This document shows positions 1-8,616 of a stretch of DNA of 64,000 nucleotides, piece by piece. Positions within the stretch are counted from its first letter, which is position 1; each line of letters begins with the position of its first letter. The notes under the pieces are model-generated. The model did no database searches. It was not told where the DNA came from and saw only the letters and a list, made by a program, of their open reading frames with translations. The stretch is from NCBI RefSeq assembly GCF_002159265.1, contig NZ_NFHG01000001.1, positions 496,001 through 560,000 of the forward strand, given 5' to 3'. A program made the translations under genes and the position numbers. This DNA comes from Flavonifractor sp. An82. Lineage in GTDB: Bacteria > Bacillota > Clostridia > Oscillospirales > Oscillospiraceae.

Positions 1-22
1 ATAAAAAAAGGAGATGACTGAT

Positions 23-988
23 ATGCCTCTCGTAACTACCAAGGAAATGTTCCAGAAGGCCTATAACGGCGGCTACGCCATCGGCGCCTTCAATGTCAAT
101 AACATGGAGATCGTCCAGGGCATCACCGAGGCTGCCAAGGAAGTCAACGCCCCCCTGATCCTCCAGGTGTCCAAGGGCGCCCGCGCCTACGCCAACCACA
201 CCTACCTGGTCAAGCTGGTGGAGGCCGCCATCATTGAGACCGGCCTGCCCATCTGCCTGCATCTGGACCACGGCGACAGCTTCGAGACCTGCAAGAGCTG
301 CATCGACGGCGGCTTCACCTCCGTCATGATCGACGCCTCCTCCAAGCCCTTCGCCGAGAACATCGAGATCACCAAGAAGGTGGTTGAGTACGCTCACGAC
401 CACGGCGTCGTCGTCGAGGCCGAGCTGGGCGCTCTGGCCGGCGTGGAGGACGAGGTCAATGTGTCCGCCGCCGACTCCCACTACACCCGCCCCGAAGAGG
501 TGGAGGAGTTCGTGACCAAGACCGGCTGTGACTCCCTGGCCATCGCCATCGGCACCAGCCACGGCGCTTACAAGTTCACTGCCGCTCAGTGCACCCGCAA
601 TGAGAAGGGCGAGCTGGTTCCCCCGCCCCTGCGCTTCGACATCCTGGACGAGGTCGTACGCCGTCTGCCCGGCTTCCCCATCGTGCTCCATGGCTCCTCT
701 TCCGTGCCTCAGGAGTTCGTGAAGATGGTCAACGAGAACGGCGGCAAGATGCCCGACGCCGTGGGCATCCCCGAGGAGCAGCTGCGTCAGGCCGCCCGGG
801 GCGCTGTGTGTAAGATCAACATCGACTCCGACCTGCGTCTGGCCATGACCGGCACCATCCGCAAGTTCTTCAACGATCATCCCGACAAGTTCGACCCCCG
901 CGAGTACCTGAAGCCCGCCCGTGCCGCCATCAAGGAGCTGGTGAAGCACAAGCTGGTTTACGTTCTGGGCTGCGACGGCAAGGCGTAA
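23..988 (+). CDS. fba: Class II fructose-1,6-bisphosphate aldolase
   Basis: Zinc-dependent aldolase of glycolysis and gluconeogenesis, splitting fructose-1,6-bisphosphate into dihydroxyacetone phosphate and glyceraldehyde-3-phosphate in the cytoplasm. Visible family motifs are LHLDHGD (zinc and catalytic Asp region), VLHGSSSVP and the C-terminal substrate loop KINIDSDLR. At about 321 residues it matches the longer class II subfamily found in anaerobic bacteria. An upstream in-frame ATG at 14 abuts the GGAG at 10-13, so the ATG at 23, nine bases downstream of that Shine-Dalgarno, is the better start. Codon use is strongly biased to GC-ending codons, as expected for a highly expressed gene. A strong terminator follows directly, so it looks monocistronic at its 3' end; the promoter lies outside the window. 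Confidence 0.96.
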   Translation: MPLVTTKEMFQKAYNGGYAIGAFNVNNMEIVQGITEAAKEVNAPLILQVSKGARAYANHTYLVKLVEAAIIETGLPICLHLDHGDSFETCKSCIDGGFTSVMIDASSKPFAENIEITKKVVEYAHDHGVVVEAELGALAGVEDEVNVSAADSHYTRPEEVEEFVTKTGCDSLAIAIGTSHGAYKFTAAQCTRNEKGELVPPPLRFDILDEVVRRLPGFPIVLHGSSSVPQEFVKMVNENGGKMPDAVGIPEEQLRQAARGAVCKINIDSDLRLAMTGTIRKFFNDHPDKFDPREYLKPARAAIKELVKHKLVYVLGCDGKA

Positions 989-1005
989 TCCAATTTCATA
1001 CCCAT

Positions 1006-1036
1006 AAAAGGAGAGGGGAGACCCTCTCCTTTTTTT
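1006..1036 (+). terminator. Rho-independent terminator after fba
   Basis: A perfect 12-bp stem (AAAAGGAGAGGG, 1006-1017, with its complement 1022-1033) closes a GAGA loop and runs into further T residues. It sits 18 bases after the aldolase stop codon. Confidence 0.92.
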
Positions 1037-1085
1037 GCGCCCTGAGCCGCGGCCGCATAGAATGGCGGGAAGGGAGAGAGATGCC

Positions 1086-1592
1086 ATGTGGGAAGCTGTT
1101 CCCTATGACCGCCGCGCCGCGGTGCGCTACGCCCACCGGTGGGCCTTTGGCCGCAACCCGGCCTATTACGACTATGAGGAGGTGGGGGGCGACTGCACCA
1201 GCTTCGCCTCCCAGTGCCTGTACGCCGGCATCGGGGTGATGGACTACACCCCGGACTACGGCTGGTACTACCTGGACGCCAACAACAAGGCCCCGGCCTG
1301 GTCAGGAGTGGAGTTTTTTTACCGCTACCTGACCCAGACCCAGGTGCGGCCCGGCCCCTACGCCGTGGAGACAAGTCTGGACCTGCTGCTGCCGGGTGAC
1401 TTTGTCCAGTTCAATCCCCGGGGAGAGGGCTTTACCCACACCGCCATTGTGGTCCAGGCGGGCGCCCAGCCCACCCTGCGCAATACCCTGGTGGCCGCCC
1501 ACTCCTACGACGTGGACCGCAAGCCTCTGAGCAATTATTCCTTCCGGGCCGTCCGGTACCTCCACATCCTGGGGGGCTGGCGAGAGGGGTAG
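1086..1592 (+). CDS. Amidase_6-type putative amidase domain protein
   Basis: A 168-residue protein resembling the putative amidase domain (Amidase_6) of clostridial proteins. Candidate catalytic features are the Cys in GGDCTSFASQCLYAG, the His in THTAIVV and the late AHSYD segment. Aromatic residues are dense (NPAYYDYEE, YGWYYLD), as in that family. The start is placed at the ATG at 1086 because AAGGGAG at 1070-1076 lies nine bases upstream; in-frame starts at 1035 and 1062 lie inside or next to the preceding terminator. No signal peptide is visible, so it is probably cytoplasmic or exported non-classically. The substrate is unknown; amide or peptide hydrolysis is a family-level inference. 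It is flanked by terminators on both sides and so is a single-gene unit. Confidence 0.75.
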   Translation: MWEAVPYDRRAAVRYAHRWAFGRNPAYYDYEEVGGDCTSFASQCLYAGIGVMDYTPDYGWYYLDANNKAPAWSGVEFFYRYLTQTQVRPGPYAVETSLDLLLPGDFVQFNPRGEGFTHTAIVVQAGAQPTLRNTLVAAHSYDVDRKPLSNYSFRAVRYLHILGGWREG

Positions 1593-1601
1593 CAGATGAG
1601 G

Positions 1602-1642
1602 CAAAAGGCGGACAGCCAGTTCAGTTGGCTGCCCGCCTTTTG
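1602..1642. terminator. Bidirectional terminator between convergent genes
   Basis: Arms 1602-1618 and 1626-1642 (CAAAAGGCGG...CCGCCTTTTG) pair over 17 positions with one mismatch. A-rich and T-rich flanks serve both the amidase-domain gene (+) and the M56 gene (-). Confidence 0.8.
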
Positions 1643-1649
1643 TAATTTC

Positions 1650-1883
1650 TCAATCATGCAGAATCAGGCCGGAGGCCTCCAGGTCCAGATACCGGCGGAA
1701 GGAGACGGCGTTTCCGTCCTCGTCCGCCCAGGTGGTCAGCACGCCGTCCTGCCCCAGCAGGCCGGTAAAGCCCTCCAGGGTCATTCCGCTGCCCGCCAGG
1801 CGGATCTGCGCCAGCAGGTCGGCTGCCACAACGCCGTCCGGGGAGAGGGCGGTCAGCCCCGGATAGAGGCTGTGGTCTCCGCC
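1650..1883 (-). other. In-frame coding continuation downstream of the M56 amber stop
   Basis: Read in the same frame as the M56 gene, the 77 codons after the TAG at 1884-1886 form an uninterrupted, ordinary protein tail: it begins GGDHSLYPG, includes LAQIRLAGSGMTLEG and ends SGLILHD before a TGA at 1650-1652. The convergent terminator follows directly, which is where the gene's natural end is expected. The stretch therefore looks like the ancestral C-terminus of the upstream gene, cut off by one nonsense change or a base error. Readthrough cannot be excluded. Confidence 0.75.
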
Positions 1884-4436
1884 CTAATAGATCCCCGCGC
1901 TCAGCTGGTCCGGGATGGTGGTGCCCAGCAGCCGCCGGCCCTCGTCAGGGGGCGGGACCGGGCTGTTTTCCGGCCGGTACACCGCCAGTTCTTCTGTGGG
2001 AACGGTCACCGGTCCGTCTGTGTCAGGGCGGGTGAGGGTCAGACCATCCTCGCCGAGGGTGAGGGTGTGCAGGAAGGGGGCGGTGCCGCCCCTTCCATCC
2101 CGGCAGATACCAGCCAGCACCAGGCGGCCCTCCAGCGGGTCAGCTATGACGGTATCCAGTCGGAAGAAGGCGGGCCAGCGCTCCTTTAAAAAGTCCTCAT
2201 AGGCGATGGTATAGACGGTCCCGCCCCGGCGGAAGAAGAACTGCCGATCGGTGACCAGCTCGCAGTCCCCATCTCCGTCCAGGTCCACGATGCGCACGGA
2301 TTGCTGGAAGGTGCTCTCTGCCCGCAGGAAGCGAACCAGGCCCTCCGTCTCATTCCAGCGGTACAGGTCGATGGTCCAGTCGGTCACGCTGTCCGACAGG
2401 GCAGAGTTGGCGCTCCAGCCCACCAGCAGGCCCTCATAGCCCAACAGGGCGGTGAAGTCGTCCAGGCAGCGGTTGCCGTTCACGATCCCCCGGGGGAAGC
2501 GGTCAAAGGCGGGCACCACGGCGTCGTTGTCCAGGGAGAGATAGGGGGAGTAGCTGCCGTCCTTCTGGACGTTGATGCCGAAGTGAAAATCATCGCTGTA
2601 ATTGTCTCCGTACCTGGTGGAGCTGCTCCACGACGTTGGCGCCGGGTCGCTGAGCGCTTCATACACCGCCAGCTCCGCCAGGGGGACGGTCACAGCGCCC
2701 TCCGCTGCTATGGCGGGCTGCGCCACCGTAAGGGCATCCCCGCTGAGGGTGAGGGTGCGCAGGAAGGAGGCGGTGTGGCCGTTTGGGTCCTCCATGGTGC
2801 CCGAGAGGAGGATGCAGCTGCCTCCGGCGGCCAGCCGGGCCTCCTCCAGGGTGCGGAAGGCGGGCCAGTGCTCCGCCAGCAGCCCGGCATAGTCCACGAC
2901 GCAGAGGGTATCCTCCCGCTGGAGGATGAGCTGCTGGTCGGTAAATAGCTCATAGGTCCCGTCCCCGTTCAGGTCCTGGGTCAGCAGCTGACCGCCGGCA
3001 GTGCCGCAGGCCCGCAGCAGCAGGTACAGCTCACCCCGCGTCTCGTCCATGGCGAAGAAGTCATACACCCAGTTCTCCTGCTGCTCAGGCAGGATGCCGG
3101 GGTAGACGGAGATCAGGCCGTAGGTGCCGAACAGCCCTGAATAGCAGTGACTCTGGTAGGTGTTCTGCAGCCCCTGCCCGGAGTCGTGCTGGATGGACTG
3201 AATGGACAGAACGGGAGCGGCGGCATGCTTGATCCAGGGAATGGAATCGTCTGTGGACGCGGAGGCCAGGGCGGGGTAGACGCTGCCGTCCTTGGCCCGG
3301 AAGGAGTCTACCCCTGCGCAGAAAGAGGAAAACGCTCTGTCGTCCGGGCTGGGCTGGAAGGTAGGCGCGGTATAGGGGGTCAGGTCGGAAACGTACAGGG
3401 TAAAGGTGCCGCTCTCATACTCGGCGGTCCTGGGCCCGGCGAAGGTACAGGCCCCCGCCAGCCCTGCCAGCAGCACCGCCGCCAGTATAGCTGCCAGCAC
3501 CGGGCGCTTATGATGGGCGATGCGGGTGATGCGGTCCTTCAGCTGCCGCCTGCCGGAGGCCATGGTGGTGGCGGCCAGCAGGGGATTGGCGGGACGGCCG
3601 GACACCGGCACCAGAGCCAGCAGGGTACGGCCGTAGTCCAGACGCCGGTGGTGGTCCAGGGCCGCCATGGCCCCCTCGTCACAGGCCAGCTCGCAGTCTG
3701 TCCGGGACAGGAGGGCCGCCGCCCACACCAGGGGGTGGAACCAGTAGATGGTGAGGCACAGGCACCGCAGCAGAGCCCACAGGGGGTCCAGATGCCTGGC
3801 ATGGGTGCGCTCATGGAGGAGCACATAGTCCAGCCGGTCCGACCGGACGGCGGCGGGGGTGAGGTAAATGGCGGGCCGGACCAGTCCCACCAGACAGGGG
3901 GAGGAGAGCCGGTCGCTGAGATAGACCGGCAGGGGACAGTCCGCCACAGGGAAGGGGACCCGGCTCCTGTTCAGCGCCAGCCGGAACCGCAGGTTGGCGA
4001 TCAGGAAGAACAGAGCCATGGCGGCCATGCCAGCCTTCCACACCACGTCCAGCACCCGGGCCGGGGAGACGGTGGAGGTGGGGAGGGCGGCGCTGGTCTC
4101 TCCGGCGGTGGGGCGGCCTTCAAACGCCTGGGTCTGGGTGTTTTCCGTGGCCGGACCGGTTGCCGGTTGGACGGGGTCCTCCGTCGTCTGCTCCCGGACG
4201 GGAGCCAGTGCCACCGGCCGCTCCAGAGCGGCGGTGATCTGCTGCCCGGCCTGCCGGCTCACCTCCAGCACCGAAACGATGGGCAGGTCGGGCACCTGCA
4301 CCGGCACCAGCAGCCGCACCAGCACCAGGGCCCACAGGGCGTACTGCACCCGACGTGGGATGGTGCTGCGGAAGAGGAACCGAAACAGGATGAGAGCCAG
4401 GATCAGGACCGATGATGTGAGGATGACTTCTTTCAT
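1884..4436 (-). CDS. M56/BlaR1-type membrane metalloprotease with large repeated ectodomain
   Basis: Membrane sensor protease of the BlaR1/MecR1 family (peptidase M56), 850 residues to the first stop. The N-terminus has transmembrane helices (VILTSSVLILALILFRFLF, LWALVLVRLLVP). The zinc motif HERTH at about residues 208-212 sits between helices and is followed by ELACDEGAM, supplying the third ligand. A further helix (PVLAAILAAVLLAGLAGAC) leads into an extracytoplasmic part with two related modules, each with a DGDG-type segment followed by ELVTDRQ/ELFTDQQ and a YEDFLKERWPAF-like stretch. The start codon overlaps the blaI stop as ATGA, so the two are translationally coupled. By family precedent it degrades its partner repressor on an external signal. 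The reading frame ends at an amber codon at 1884-1886 with coding sense continuing beyond it, so it may be truncated by 77 residues. Confidence 0.85.
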   Translation of the reverse strand: MKEVILTSSVLILALILFRFLFRSTIPRRVQYALWALVLVRLLVPVQVPDLPIVSVLEVSRQAGQQITAALERPVALAPVREQTTEDPVQPATGPATENTQTQAFEGRPTAGETSAALPTSTVSPARVLDVVWKAGMAAMALFFLIANLRFRLALNRSRVPFPVADCPLPVYLSDRLSSPCLVGLVRPAIYLTPAAVRSDRLDYVLLHERTHARHLDPLWALLRCLCLTIYWFHPLVWAAALLSRTDCELACDEGAMAALDHHRRLDYGRTLLALVPVSGRPANPLLAATTMASGRRQLKDRITRIAHHKRPVLAAILAAVLLAGLAGACTFAGPRTAEYESGTFTLYVSDLTPYTAPTFQPSPDDRAFSSFCAGVDSFRAKDGSVYPALASASTDDSIPWIKHAAAPVLSIQSIQHDSGQGLQNTYQSHCYSGLFGTYGLISVYPGILPEQQENWVYDFFAMDETRGELYLLLRACGTAGGQLLTQDLNGDGTYELFTDQQLILQREDTLCVVDYAGLLAEHWPAFRTLEEARLAAGGSCILLSGTMEDPNGHTASFLRTLTLSGDALTVAQPAIAAEGAVTVPLAELAVYEALSDPAPTSWSSSTRYGDNYSDDFHFGINVQKDGSYSPYLSLDNDAVVPAFDRFPRGIVNGNRCLDDFTALLGYEGLLVGWSANSALSDSVTDWTIDLYRWNETEGLVRFLRAESTFQQSVRIVDLDGDGDCELVTDRQFFFRRGGTVYTIAYEDFLKERWPAFFRLDTVIADPLEGRLVLAGICRDGRGGTAPFLHTLTLGEDGLTLTRPDTDGPVTVPTEELAVYRPENSPVPPPDEGRRLLGTTIPDQLSAGIY

Positions 4437-4810
4437 GACGACGCCTCCTTTGCCTGCTCCAGAATGGCGGAGAGCTGGTCAATGTCCTCCTGGGTCAGGG
4501 CCCGGCTGTCCACCAGGGTGCTCATCATCAGCCCCAGGCTGCCGCCGTATACCTTGTCCAGGAAGTGGCGGGTGGCGGTCTCCTCCGCCTGCTGGCGGGG
4601 GAGCAGGGGGGTGTACTCCTTGGCCCGGCCTTCCTCCCGGTGGGTCACCGCACCCTTGGCCTCCAGACGGGAGAGCATGGAGATGATGGTGTGCTTGGAC
4701 CAGCCGGTGTCCCCCGCCAGGGCGTGGGTCAGCTGGGTAATGGTGGCCGGGCCGTCCTCCCACAGGCGGTCCATCAGCTTCCATTCGCCGTCGGACAGGT
4801 GGATCTTCAT
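4433..4810 (-). CDS. blaI: BlaI/MecI-family transcriptional repressor
   Basis: A 125-residue winged-helix repressor. The N-terminal half (LSDGEWKLMDRLWEDGPATI...WSKHTIISMLSRLEAKGAV) is the typical BlaI DNA-binding domain, and the C-terminal half is the dimerisation and cleavage segment. It is expected to repress its own operon until the co-encoded M56 protease cuts it. The start at 4810 has GGAGGG about eight bases upstream. It overlaps the M56 gene by four bases. A good sigma-70 promoter with inverted repeats around the -10 box lies directly upstream, consistent with autorepression. No beta-lactamase gene is adjacent, so the regulon could concern another envelope stress. Confidence 0.9.
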   Translation of the reverse strand: MKIHLSDGEWKLMDRLWEDGPATITQLTHALAGDTGWSKHTIISMLSRLEAKGAVTHREEGRAKEYTPLLPRQQAEETATRHFLDKVYGGSLGLMMSTLVDSRALTQEDIDQLSAILEQAKEASS

Positions 4811-4836
4811 AGGGCATCCCTCCATTGGTGTACAGT

Positions 4837-4885
4837 TGTCTACCTCTTCTGATTGGAGCATATCACATAGGTAGACACTTGTCAA
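4837..4885 (-). promoter_or_regulatory. blaI promoter with flanking inverted repeats (putative BlaI operator)
   Basis: On the minus strand, TTGACA (4880-4885) and TATGCT (4857-4862) are separated by exactly 17 bases. Nine-base inverted repeats, TGTCTACCT at 4837-4845 and AGGTAGACA at 4869-4877, flank the -10 element. This placement suits a repressor operator; assignment to BlaI is an inference from context. Confidence 0.7.
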
Positions 4886-4945
4886 CCAAATGTTTTGGCT
4901 CCGCCCCCTATCCCGACAAAATCCCCGCCAAACGGTTCGGGGCCG

Positions 4946-4975
4946 TTGACTTCCGCCGACCATGATGGGTATAAT
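4946..4975 (+). promoter_or_regulatory. Sigma-70-type promoter for murT-gatD
   Basis: TTGACT (4946-4951) and a consensus TATAAT (4970-4975) are 18 bases apart, 34 bases upstream of the murT start codon. It is divergent from the blaI promoter. Confidence 0.8.
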
Positions 4976-5009
4976 ATAAGGCACGCATTCGGATAAGGAG
5001 TGAATGTCC

Positions 5010-6338
5010 ATGAGAATGGCCCTGTCCATCATTCTGTGCAAGGCTCTGCGCTTCGTGGGCAAGCTGGTGGGGAAGGGCAGCAGCCTCCCCGGTCAGTTCG
5101 CCCTCAAGCTGTGTCCCGACGTGCTGCGCCGGGTCAAGCTGCCCTCCTACGTCATCGCCGTCACCGGCTCCAACGGCAAGACCTCCACTGTGGAGATGAT
5201 CGCCTCGGTGCTGCGGGCCGCCGGCAAGGACGTGGTGTACAACGCTGAGGGCTCCAACCAGATCGAGGGCGTCACCACCCTCATCCTCACCCACTGCACC
5301 CTGGGGGGGAAGATGAAGGGGGACGTGCTGCTGCTGGAGAGCGACGAGCGCTACGCCCGCTACAGCTTCAAGTGGTTCCATCCCACCCACTTCGTCATCA
5401 CCAACCTGTACCGGGATCAGCTCACCCGCAACGGCCATCCCGAGTGGGTGTATGACGCCATCCTGCCCGCCATCCACGACGACACCACCCTGGTGCTCAA
5501 CGCTGACGATCCCCTGGTGTCCTGCTTCGCCCAGGGCCACGACAAGGTAAAGTGGTTCGGCCTGGAGGCCTGGGAGGGGGCCACGGCGGAACATCACGGC
5601 ATCTACCACGACGGCGCCCGGTGCCCGGTGTGTAAAGGCAAAATGGAGTACACCCTTTACCACTACAATCAGGTGGGCCACTACCGCTGCACCGTCTGCG
5701 GTCACCACCGCCACGACCCCGACTTTGCCGCCACCAGCCTGGACCTGAAGGAGGGCAAGCTGGTGCTGGACGGGGACACCGAGATTGCCCTCAGCTTCCG
5801 CAGCATCTATAACGTGTACAACATCCTGGCGGCCTGGTCCCTGTGCCGGCTGTGCGGAGTGGACAAGAAGACCATTGCCGACGTGCTGGGTAGCTACATC
5901 CTGAAAAACGGCCGGATGGTCACCTTCACCCTGGGCAAGCACCACGGCACCCTGCTCACCAGCAAGCACGAAAACTCGGTGGCCTACGACACCAACCTGC
6001 GGTATATTAAGGATACCGGCAAGGACTGCTCGGTGCTGGTCATTGTGGACGCCATCAGCCGCAAATACTTCACCGGCGAGACCAGCTGGCTGTGGGACAT
6101 CGACTTCGACCAGCTCTCCGCCCCCCACGTGAAGCGGGTGGTGCTGTGCGGCAAGTATGTCAACGACCTGGCCCTGCGGTTTGACTGCTCGGCGGTGCCC
6201 CAGGACAAGATCGTGTGCCTGGACACCGTGGCCCAGGCGGCGGAGCTGCTGGAGAAGGACGGGGAAGAGGACCTGTACGTGGTCACCTGCTTCTCCGACC
6301 GGGACAAGCTGCTCAGCCGGGTCCAGCGGACGGAATAA
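5010..6338 (+). CDS. murT: MurT, lipid II isoglutaminyl synthase ligase subunit
   Basis: Mur-ligase-like subunit of the MurT-GatD complex, which amidates the alpha-carboxyl of D-glutamate in lipid II. The ATP-binding loop VTGSNGKTSTVEM lies near residues 48-60. The central part carries the four-cysteine zinc ribbon (CPVCKGKM...CTVCGHH) typical of MurT, and the C-terminal part matches the DUF1727 domain. AAGGAG at 4995-5000 favours the ATG at 5010; ATGs at 5004 and 5016 are alternatives. The gatD start follows 12 bases after the stop with its own AAGGAGG, so the pair is an operon. No sequence damage is seen in MurT itself. Confidence 0.93.
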   Translation: MRMALSIILCKALRFVGKLVGKGSSLPGQFALKLCPDVLRRVKLPSYVIAVTGSNGKTSTVEMIASVLRAAGKDVVYNAEGSNQIEGVTTLILTHCTLGGKMKGDVLLLESDERYARYSFKWFHPTHFVITNLYRDQLTRNGHPEWVYDAILPAIHDDTTLVLNADDPLVSCFAQGHDKVKWFGLEAWEGATAEHHGIYHDGARCPVCKGKMEYTLYHYNQVGHYRCTVCGHHRHDPDFAATSLDLKEGKLVLDGDTEIALSFRSIYNVYNILAAWSLCRLCGVDKKTIADVLGSYILKNGRMVTFTLGKHHGTLLTSKHENSVAYDTNLRYIKDTGKDCSVLVIVDAISRKYFTGETSWLWDIDFDQLSAPHVKRVVLCGKYVNDLALRFDCSAVPQDKIVCLDTVAQAAELLEKDGEEDLYVVTCFSDRDKLLSRVQRTE

Positions 6339-6350
6339 GGAGGGGTGGAC

Positions 6351-7088
6351 ATGAACATCAAACTGCTGCATCTCTACCCCGAGGCCATGAGCCTGTACGG
6401 GGAGTACGCCAATCTCACCCTGCTGGGGCGCTATCTCACCTGGCGGGGAGCTCAGGTGGAGATCCAGGCCGTGGACTGCGACCAGGCTCCCGACTTTACC
6501 GGGGCCGACCTCATCTACATGGGGGCGGGCACCGAGCGCACCCAGAAGGCGGCGCTGGGCTGGCTGGCCCCCTACAAGGACGCCCTGAAGGAGGCGGCGG
6601 AGCACGCTGTGGTGCTCTTTACCGGCAACGCCATGGAGCTGCTGGGGGCCTCCATTACCGACCAGAAGGGGACGGCCCATGAGGGCCTGGGCTTTGGGGG
6701 CTTTGCCACCGTGGAGACCGACAAGCGAGTACCCCACGACGCCATTGCCAAAACCGGCCTGTTCCCCGAGCCGGTGGTGGGCTTTATGAACAAGTGCTCC
6801 CACACCGACGGGGTGGAGGAGCCCCTCTTTGAGGGTATGACCATGGGCATGGGCAATGAGCAGGAGGGAGGCCCTGAGGGCTTCCGCCACGGCAATGTGG
6901 TGGGCACCCACATTACCGGGCCGGTGCTGGTGAAGAACCCGGCCTTCCTGGCCTGGATCGCCGAGCGCATCCTGCAAAACAGGGGGGAGATCCTGCCGGT
7001 GCCCGGGGAGGAGCCGGACTGGCTGATTCACGCCGAACAGGCCTACCAGGTGACCTTGGAGGAGCTGTCCGCCCTGGCAAAGAAGTGA
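6351..7088 (+). CDS. gatD: GatD-like class I glutamine amidotransferase subunit, apparently lacking catalytic residues
   Basis: A 245-residue partner of MurT, normally the glutaminase that supplies ammonia for lipid II amidation. The GatD fold is recognisable (LLHLYPEAMSLYGEYANL, DLIYMGAGTE, GFMNKCSHTDG, GPVLVKNP). The nucleophile elbow, usually of the form I-C-G-G-x-Q-L-L-G, here reads TGNAMELLG at residues 91-99 with no cysteine. The usual G-T-Y-x-H-G-P catalytic-histidine motif reads GTHITGP near residue 185, with Thr in the His position. The subunit may therefore not hydrolyse glutamine; it could be structural, with MurT using free ammonia or another donor. The start ATG at 6351 is six bases after AAGGAGG, and a terminator follows the gene. 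Confidence 0.82.
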   Translation: MNIKLLHLYPEAMSLYGEYANLTLLGRYLTWRGAQVEIQAVDCDQAPDFTGADLIYMGAGTERTQKAALGWLAPYKDALKEAAEHAVVLFTGNAMELLGASITDQKGTAHEGLGFGGFATVETDKRVPHDAIAKTGLFPEPVVGFMNKCSHTDGVEEPLFEGMTMGMGNEQEGGPEGFRHGNVVGTHITGPVLVKNPAFLAWIAERILQNRGEILPVPGEEPDWLIHAEQAYQVTLEELSALAKK

Positions 7089-7093
7089 AACGC

Positions 7094-7125
7094 AAAAATG
7101 GCCGCCAAATGGCGGCCATTTTTTT
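7094..7125. terminator. Bidirectional terminator between gatD and the PPK2 gene
   Basis: The stem AAAAATGGCCGCC (7094-7106) pairs with GGCGGCCATTTTT (7111-7123) around an AAAT loop and continues into Ts. It serves two convergent genes. Confidence 0.92.
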
Positions 7126-7143
7126 GTGGTTAGTGGGTGGGGG

Positions 7144-8616
7144 TTACGGGCGCAGGGCCTGCTCCAGGGCCTCAATGACGGTCTTCATGGCCTTGATGCG
7201 GGCGTAGCGCTTGTCCACCGACTCCAGGATGTGCCAGGGGGCAAAGGTGGTGCTGGTGCGCTGGAGCATCTCGTCCACCGCCACCTGATAGGCGTCCCAC
7301 TTGTCCCGGTTGCGCCAGTCCTCCTCGGTGATCTTCCACTGCTTGGCCGGGTCCGCCTGCCGCTGGTTGAACCGCTCCAGCTGGGTGTCCTTGTCGATCT
7401 GCACCCAGAACTTGATGACCACCATGCCGCTGTCGGTGAGCTCCTGCTCGAACTCATTGATCTCGTCAAAGGCCCGCTGCCAGTCGTCGGTGGTGCAGAA
7501 GCCCTCCAGCCGCTCCACCATCACCCGGCCGTACCAGCTGCGGTCGAAGATGGCGATGTGCCCCGTCTTGGGCAGGCGCGTCCAGAACCGCCACAGGTAG
7601 TGGCGGGCCAGCTCGTCCTTGGTGGGGGCGGCGATGGGGAGGACCTCATACCCGCGGGGGTCCAGGGAGGAGGCCAGCCGCTTGATGTTGCCCCCCTTGC
7701 CGGCGGCGTCCCAGCCCTCGTACACGATGACCACCGGCACCTTCTTGCGATAAAGCTCGTTGTGGAGGGCGGCCAGCTTTTTCCGGCACTTCTTGAGCTG
7801 CCTGCGGTAGTCCCGCTCCTCCAGCACCTTGTCCAGCTTCACCTGCTCCAGGGGCAGGGTGGGGGCCAGAGGCCACTGATAGGCCGGATGGACAGGGGAG
7901 GGCCGGTTTTTCAGGGCGGCGCAGATCTGGTCGTGGAGCCAGTCCGCCGCCGCCAGATTGGCCTGGGCGGCCTGGGTGCTGTCGATGACCTTCCAGGGGG
8001 CCCAGGGCTTGTCCGTGGCGGCCAGATAGCGGTCGAACACCGCCAGCTGCCGTTCGTAGTTCTTGTTCTGCCGCCGGTCGGCCTCGTTGCACCGCCAGGC
8101 GGTGTCCTTGTCGGCGGCCAGGTTGTCCAGCCGCTCCTTCTGGGTCTCCGGGTCGATGTGGAGGAAGAGCTTTACCAGCAGGTAGCCCCCGGCGGCCAGC
8201 TGCCGCTCGAAGATATTGATGCTCTCCAGCCGGTGCTCATACTCCCGGTCGGACAGATCTCCCCGCAGATAGGCCTGGACGGTCTCCTCCATCCAGCCGG
8301 TGTCCAGGAAGAGCACCTTGCCGGCGGCGGGGATGGTCTCAAAATGGCGCTTGAGAAAGGGCCAGCGCCGTTCGGTCTCGGTGGGGGAGTTGACGCTGAT
8401 CACCTTGAAAAACCGGGGGTCCAGCTCCCGGATGAGGGACTGGATGGTGCGGCCCTTGCCGGCGGCGCTCCACCCCTCCAGCAGCACGATCACCGGCAGG
8501 CCCGCCTGGTCCAGCCGGTGCTGCAGGGCGGCCAGCTCTCCACGGCGTACCTTCAGCAGGGCCTTGCACTCGGCCTCGGTCCGCCGTTCGGTGTGAAAGA
8601 TAAAGTCACTGAGCAT
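7144..8616 (-). CDS. Two-domain PPK2-family polyphosphate phosphotransferase (polyphosphate:AMP type)
   Basis: A 490-residue protein of two tandem PPK2 P-loop kinase domains. Walker A motifs are EGWSAAGKG (residues 47-55) in the N-terminal half and EGWDAAGKGG near residue 300 in the second. The second domain also has the FDRSWYGRVMVERLEGF lid/Walker B region and NEFEQEL. The two-domain architecture corresponds to class II PPK2 enzymes, which phosphorylate AMP with polyphosphate (PAP). Substrate choice is inferred from architecture. The ATG at 8616 has AGGAGG eight bases upstream. It converges on gatD and is divergent from purB, so it is transcribed alone. It probably links polyphosphate stores to adenylate charge. 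Confidence 0.88.
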   Translation of the reverse strand: MLSDFIFHTERRTEAECKALLKVRRGELAALQHRLDQAGLPVIVLLEGWSAAGKGRTIQSLIRELDPRFFKVISVNSPTETERRWPFLKRHFETIPAAGKVLFLDTGWMEETVQAYLRGDLSDREYEHRLESINIFERQLAAGGYLLVKLFLHIDPETQKERLDNLAADKDTAWRCNEADRRQNKNYERQLAVFDRYLAATDKPWAPWKVIDSTQAAQANLAAADWLHDQICAALKNRPSPVHPAYQWPLAPTLPLEQVKLDKVLEERDYRRQLKKCRKKLAALHNELYRKKVPVVIVYEGWDAAGKGGNIKRLASSLDPRGYEVLPIAAPTKDELARHYLWRFWTRLPKTGHIAIFDRSWYGRVMVERLEGFCTTDDWQRAFDEINEFEQELTDSGMVVIKFWVQIDKDTQLERFNQRQADPAKQWKITEEDWRNRDKWDAYQVAVDEMLQRTSTTFAPWHILESVDKRYARIKAMKTVIEALEQALRP

